Source: RFPW01 sp040401595
GTDB lineage: Bacteria; Pseudomonadota; Gammaproteobacteria; Burkholderiales; Burkholderiaceae_E
Reading direction: 5' to 3'
Assembly (NCBI GenBank): GCA_040401595.1
Contig: JBBAOE010000014.1
Location: 1 to 64,000, forward strand
DNA length: 64,000 bases
Below are positions 60,484 through 64,000 of the stretch, piece after piece. Each line of letters opens with the position of its first letter. Positions within the stretch are counted from its first letter, which is position 1. The notes beneath the pieces are model-generated. The model was given only the letters and a program-made list of their open reading frames with translations, did not search any database and had not been told where the DNA came from. Position numbers and translations under genes: made by a program.

Positions 60484-61398
60484 TCAGCGCTCCTTAACAT
60501 AGGGGATTCCGAGGGCGGCAGGCGCGCGGGCATGGCCCATGAATCCCGCCAGCAAGATCACCGTCATGAGGTAGGGGAGCGCCTGAATTGCCTGGACGGG
60601 CACTGCGCCCCCCCCCAGCTCAGGTGGCAAGGGCACGCCTTGCAGGCGGATCGCCACTGCATCCAGAAATCCGAAGAGAATGCAGGCGCCAAGCGCACCC
60701 AGCGGATGCCATTTGCCGAAGATCATCGCGGCGAGTGCCATGTAGCCACGGCCCGCCGTCATATGGGGAGAAAAGTTCGCGCCCTGCGCGAGAACCAGAT
60801 AGCTCCCGGCCAGGCCGCATAGCAATCCGTTGCAAGCCAGTGCTCCATACCGCAACGCCTTGACCGACAATCCTGCCGCATCCACCATCGCCGGATTCTC
60901 ACCGGTCGCCCGCAGCCTCAATCCAAGACTCGTTCGATAAAGTAAAAACCAGATGGCTGGAACCATCGCCAGCGCGAGATAGACCAGTGCATTGTGGCCA
61001 AGCCACCAGGGTCCAATGCGCACCGTATCGGGTAGCGGTGGCGTCTGGCCACCCTGCTTGAACCAGGCAATCCCGAGAACGATGGACAGGCCCGCGGCGG
61101 TCATGGTCAATGCAATCCCCAGAACGACCTGGTCACCCCGGTGACTGACGCAGGCATAGCCATGCAGCATCGACATTGCCAGGCCCACCAGCAGGGCCAT
61201 GGCGAGCGCCAGCGTGAGCGACCCTGTGACCGCTCCAGCAGCTCCGGCAGCGAAAGCCGACAGCAGCATCTTGCCCTCGAGTCCGAGATCAATCACGCCG
61301 GATCGCTCGCTCAACAGACCTGCCAACGCACAGAAGATCAACGGAGTCGAGACCCTCAGGGTCGACGCGAACAGGCTCGCCAGCTGGGCTTCATCCAT
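60484..61398 (-). CDS. Nucleoside ABC transporter, permease 2
   Basis: 304 residues, 8 to 9 membrane segments. TLRVSTPLIFCALAGLLSERSGVIDLGLEGKML read in pieces (STPLIFCALAGLLSE, GVIDLGLEGKML) is the hallmark of the BmpC/NupC-like 'YufQ' permease class of the BMP-nucleoside importers; LRATGENPAMVDAAGLSV is the coupling loop. ATG 61398 overlaps the upstream permease by 8 bases (GTG 61401 possible). Confidence 0.85.
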   Translation of the reverse strand: MDEAQLASLFASTLRVSTPLIFCALAGLLSERSGVIDLGLEGKMLLSAFAAGAAGAVTGSLTLALAMALLVGLAMSMLHGYACVSHRGDQVVLGIALTMTAAGLSIVLGIAWFKQGGQTPPLPDTVRIGPWWLGHNALVYLALAMVPAIWFLLYRTSLGLRLRATGENPAMVDAAGLSVKALRYGALACNGLLCGLAGSYLVLAQGANFSPHMTAGRGYMALAAMIFGKWHPLGALGACILFGFLDAVAIRLQGVPLPPELGGGAVPVQAIQALPYLMTVILLAGFMGHARAPAALGIPYVKER

Positions 61399-62560
61399 CA
61401 CGCTGTCCTAACTGCGTATGGCGTTGCACGCCCTCGGCTTGCGGGGCGGTGGATGGCGAATGATCGGGGCGAACCAGTCGATGTAGCTTGCCAAGAGCGG
61501 GGGCCGCCACATAGGCCATCGCGCCGGAAAACAACACGATCAGACCCTGCAGCGTGGTCACCATATCGCGGCTAAATCCAGGCAGCTCGAACGCCAGTTC
61601 CGCGCCGCCCTGATACAACGCGCCAAACAAAATCGACGCCAGCACGATGCCAAGCGGGTGATTGCGCCCGATCAGGGAGACCGCAATCCCGGTAAATCCG
61701 GCCCCTAGCACGTAATCGAGCAGGAGTCGGTGCTGCGCACCGGCCAGTTCATTGATGCCGACCAGGCCTGCCAGACCGCCCGAAATCAGCATGCCCAGAA
61801 CGATCTGGCGGCGCGACCGGATCCCCGCATAGTGGGCTGCGTCGGGCGAGAATCCGACCGTACGCAATTCATACCCCGTTCGGGTGCGCCACAGAAAGAT
61901 ACCGACCGCGATTGCCGCTCCAAGCGCGATCAGCACGGTGAGATTGAGGGGGGTGCGTGGCCATTCGATCCCGACGTCATTGAGGATTTGATGCAGGCTC
62001 GGCATCCGGGCCGCCGCGGGGAAAGAGGCGGTCTCCACCATCATGCTGCCGGGCGCCTTGAGGGGGCCGACCAGCAACCAGGCCATCAAGGCCGAGGCGA
62101 TAAAATTGAACATGATGGTCGTAATAACGATGTGACTGCCTCGCCAGGCCTGCAGTGCCGCCGGAATCGCTGCCCAGAGTGCCCCGCCCACCATGGCCGC
62201 CAGCACCATGACTGGCAACAAGACTGCGGCTGGCCAATGCTCCCCCAGGATCAAGGCGACCAGCGAGCAACCCAGTCCACCGATCATGGCCTGACCTTCA
62301 CCGCCGATGTTGAACAAGCCCCCGTGGAAGGCCACGGCCACGGCCAGACCCGTGAAGGTGAAGGTCGTGGCGTAGAAGAGCGTGTAGCTCCAGCCGGCCG
62401 CACTGCCAAAAGCCCCCCTGAGCAGCATCGTGAAGACCTGCTGCGGTGCGAGGCCGACGAGCGCGAGCACCAACGAGCATACGGCCAAGGCCATCATGAG
62501 ATTGACCAGTGGCAAGACGCCAATCTCCATCCAGCGCGGCAATTCCACGGGACGACTCAC
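61391..62560 (-). CDS. Nucleoside ABC transporter, permease 1
   Basis: 389 residues, about ten membrane segments. FTGLAVAVAFHGGLFNIGGEGQAMIGG and GSHIVITTIMFNFIASALM with ELRTVGFSPDAAHYAGI are the blocks of the YufP-type permease of BMP-family nucleoside importers (read: FHGGLFNIGGEGQ, EVVITTIMLNFIA-like). GTG 62560 overlaps the ATPase stop (GTGA). The two permeases are non-identical partners, forming a heterodimer with the duplicated ATPase. Confidence 0.87.
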   Translation of the reverse strand: MSRPVELPRWMEIGVLPLVNLMMALAVCSLVLALVGLAPQQVFTMLLRGAFGSAAGWSYTLFYATTFTFTGLAVAVAFHGGLFNIGGEGQAMIGGLGCSLVALILGEHWPAAVLLPVMVLAAMVGGALWAAIPAALQAWRGSHIVITTIMFNFIASALMAWLLVGPLKAPGSMMVETASFPAAARMPSLHQILNDVGIEWPRTPLNLTVLIALGAAIAVGIFLWRTRTGYELRTVGFSPDAAHYAGIRSRRQIVLGMLISGGLAGLVGINELAGAQHRLLLDYVLGAGFTGIAVSLIGRNHPLGIVLASILFGALYQGGAELAFELPGFSRDMVTTLQGLIVLFSGAMAYVAAPALGKLHRLVRPDHSPSTAPQAEGVQRHTQLGQRDG

Positions 62561-64000
62561 CCTGGTATCTCCCGGGCAGACGTCTGCCGGGGCGCAACGC
62601 GGTCAGCGCTCACCCCAGCCATCAACCGACCCAAGGCAGACTCGGTGCAATCCTCGATCGCCAGTTCACCCACGATGGCGCCCTGATTCATGACGAGCAC
62701 GCGGTCGGACAGGGCCAGAATTTCATCGAGTTCGGAGGAAACCAGGAGTACCGCGCCCCGGGCGTCGCGCATCGCCCGCAGCCGACCATGGATGAACTCG
62801 ATCGCGCCGATATCGACACCGCGCGTCGGCTGGCCCACGAGCAACACCTGCGGCGGCTGCTCAGGGGCGAGAGCCTCTCGGGCCAACACGAGTTTCTGCT
62901 GGTTACCGCCAGAAAATTTCGAGGTCCGCAAGTCAGCCTGCGGGGGGCGCACATCGTAGGTCTCGAGCATGGTTGCCGTCGCGGTGCGCGCCACCTTGCG
63001 CCGCACCCAACCCCAGGCCGAGGCAAAACGCCGGCTGCGCTGGTAGCCCAGCACCGCATTCTCCCAGGTCGCGAATGGCAGGACGACGCCAAAGCGATGG
63101 CGGTCCTCCGGGACATGGGCCAGGCGCAGGCGTCTGGCCATGGAAGGATCTAGCCAGTCGGTCGCGTCCAAGGTCGATGCCCCCAGGCGCAAGCGCCCGG
63201 CCTGCGGTTTCAGCATTCCGGACAGAAGCTCAAGGAGTTCACTCTGCCCATTACCCGCCACCCCAGCGATTCCGACAATTTCGCCCGCGCGTAACGCGAA
63301 CGTCACGCCAGCGACGCGTTCTACGCCAGCCCCATCCTGCCAGACCAGGTTTTCGGCCGCCAGCAGGACCTCGCCGGCTGGCTGCGCGGGGGCACTGGCC
63401 TGACGTTCGAGTCGAACGCGCCGTCCGACCATCGCATGCGCCAACTGATCCAGACTACATTGCGCAATCGGACCGTTAAACACCACTTCACCTGCGCGCA
63501 AGACCGTCACGGCGTCACACAGCGCCATGATTTCCTTGAGCTTGTGGGTGATCACCAGAATGGTGGTCCCCGAGGCCCGCAGTCGCCTCAGGGTGACAAA
63601 GAGTTGTTCGCTCTCCTGGGGCGTCAGAACCGCAGTGGGTTCGTCCAAAATCAGAATCCTGGCGCCGCGCAACAGCGCCTTCAGGATCTCCAGCCGTTGG
63701 CGTTCGCCGACCGGCAGGTCGCCCACCCACGCGTCCAGATCGACCTGGAGACCCGTTTCCCGGATCAGGGCCTCGAGCTGGCTACGCACGAGGGCGCGCG
63801 CCCGATGCAATTGCCAGTCGGGCTCTGCGCCCAACAGGATGTTATCGAGCGCTGACAGCGATTCAATCAGCAGAAAGTGCTGATGAACCATCCCGATGCC
63901 GAACCCGATGGCCGTGCGTGAGTCAGTGATCTCAACCGACTGACCGTCGATGGCGATGGTCCCGCTGTCAGCCTGGGTGAAGCCATAGAGGATCGCCATC
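62557..64000 (-). CDS. Nucleoside ABC transporter, duplicated ATP-binding subunit (5' end beyond window)
   Basis: At least 480 residues of a double ABC ATPase; the frame is open to the right edge, and the first Walker A lies beyond it. First half: MVHQHFLLIESLSALDNILLG (Q-loop region), signature LPVGERQRLEILKAL, Walker B ILILDEPTAVLTP. Second half: degenerate Walker A GVAGNGQSELLELL, signature SGGNQQKLVLAREAL, Walker B region LLVGQPTRGVDIGA, where the usual Glu after Walker B is replaced (VGQPTRG), as in this family. It powers the two permeases. The binding protein of the BMP type is not in the window and may lie beyond. Confidence 0.88.
   Translation of the reverse strand, partial: MAILYGFTQADSGTIAIDGQSVEITDSRTAIGFGIGMVHQHFLLIESLSALDNILLGAEPDWQLHRARALVRSQLEALIRETGLQVDLDAWVGDLPVGERQRLEILKALLRGARILILDEPTAVLTPQESEQLFVTLRRLRASGTTILVITHKLKEIMALCDAVTVLRAGEVVFNGPIAQCSLDQLAHAMVGRRVRLERQASAPAQPAGEVLLAAENLVWQDGAGVERVAGVTFALRAGEIVGIAGVAGNGQSELLELLSGMLKPQAGRLRLGASTLDATDWLDPSMARRLRLAHVPEDRHRFGVVLPFATWENAVLGYQRSRRFASAWGWVRRKVARTATATMLETYDVRPPQADLRTSKFSGGNQQKLVLAREALAPEQPPQVLLVGQPTRGVDIGAIEFIHGRLRAMRDARGAVLLVSSELDEILALSDRVLVMNQGAIVGELAIEDCTESALGRLMAGVSADRVAPRQTSAREIPG

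Overview
The window looks like a chromosomal scaffold of a betaproteobacterium, most likely Burkholderiales. Two Bug/TctC-type solute receptors, a PimC/PimD-like acyl-CoA dehydrogenase pair, a sulfite dehydrogenase, DUF3830, DUF1415 and AA_synth genes, a DCC-Coq7 fusion and a SenABC-type selenium locus all fit that group. The DNA is GC-rich and densely coding, with many 1 to 4 base gene overlaps. One run of 100 N (53625-53724) marks an assembly join. The genes at both ends are cut by the window edge: fliG on the left and a nucleoside ABC ATPase on the right. No rRNA, tRNA, CRISPR array, insertion sequence or prophage was seen.

Layout. 1-2833: the end of fliG, a secreted adhesin-E-like protein and a non-canonical NRAMP transporter. 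3016-5326: a two-gene acyl-CoA dehydrogenase operon. 5534-9225: HNH and Trp-rich small proteins, a decayed M14 carboxypeptidase, a secreted M28 peptidase, a membrane protein and a DUF3830 protein. 9249-11560: SorA/SorB-like sulfite dehydrogenase and a maleylacetoacetate isomerase-like GST. 11580-15703: a light-response cassette of photolyase, DUF2256, Fe-S photolyase and an FMN-binding protein. 15781-18922: a PACE efflux protein, small membrane and Cys-rich proteins, the DCC-Coq7 fusion and an SDR.

The most notable region is 18997-30891, a selenium island. It holds selenophosphate synthetase (selD/senC), selenosugar synthase (senB), selenoneine synthase (senA) and the histidine trimethylase egtD, a complete route from histidine and selenide to selenoneine. 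A selenate-type ABC importer (binding protein, ATPase, two permeases) diverges from egtD. A glycine-betaine-type ABC transporter (binding protein, permease, ATPase) lies in the same tightly overlapping operon as senB-selD, and a secreted PQQ-type sugar dehydrogenase follows it. Because selenoneine, ergothioneine and hercynine are themselves betaines, I infer that this second transporter moves one of them. The start codons of senA and senB overlap on opposite strands.

31036-46843 is mixed: a decayed di-heme peroxidase, a Crp/Fnr regulator, cysK, a putative glycosyltransferase, NIPSNAP, phoU, a lone cyclic-nucleotide domain, an AmpG-like permease divergent from a serine hydrolase, a Bug receptor, serC, DUF1415 and a RIO kinase, an IlvD/Edd dehydratase and rlmJ. 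47069-51167 looks catabolic (Bug receptor, RraA-like aldolase, DUF1330, enamidase-like amidohydrolase, AA_synth). 51278-55295 holds a secreted Pro/Tyr/His-rich protein, a LON-substrate-domain protein, an FMN hydroxyacid dehydrogenase, a zinc-ribbon protein and an Old Yellow Enzyme. 55367-64000 is one long minus-strand operon for nucleoside import and salvage: ABC ATPase, two permeases, cytidine deaminase, purine nucleoside phosphorylase, a UshA-like nucleotidase, deoC and deoA.
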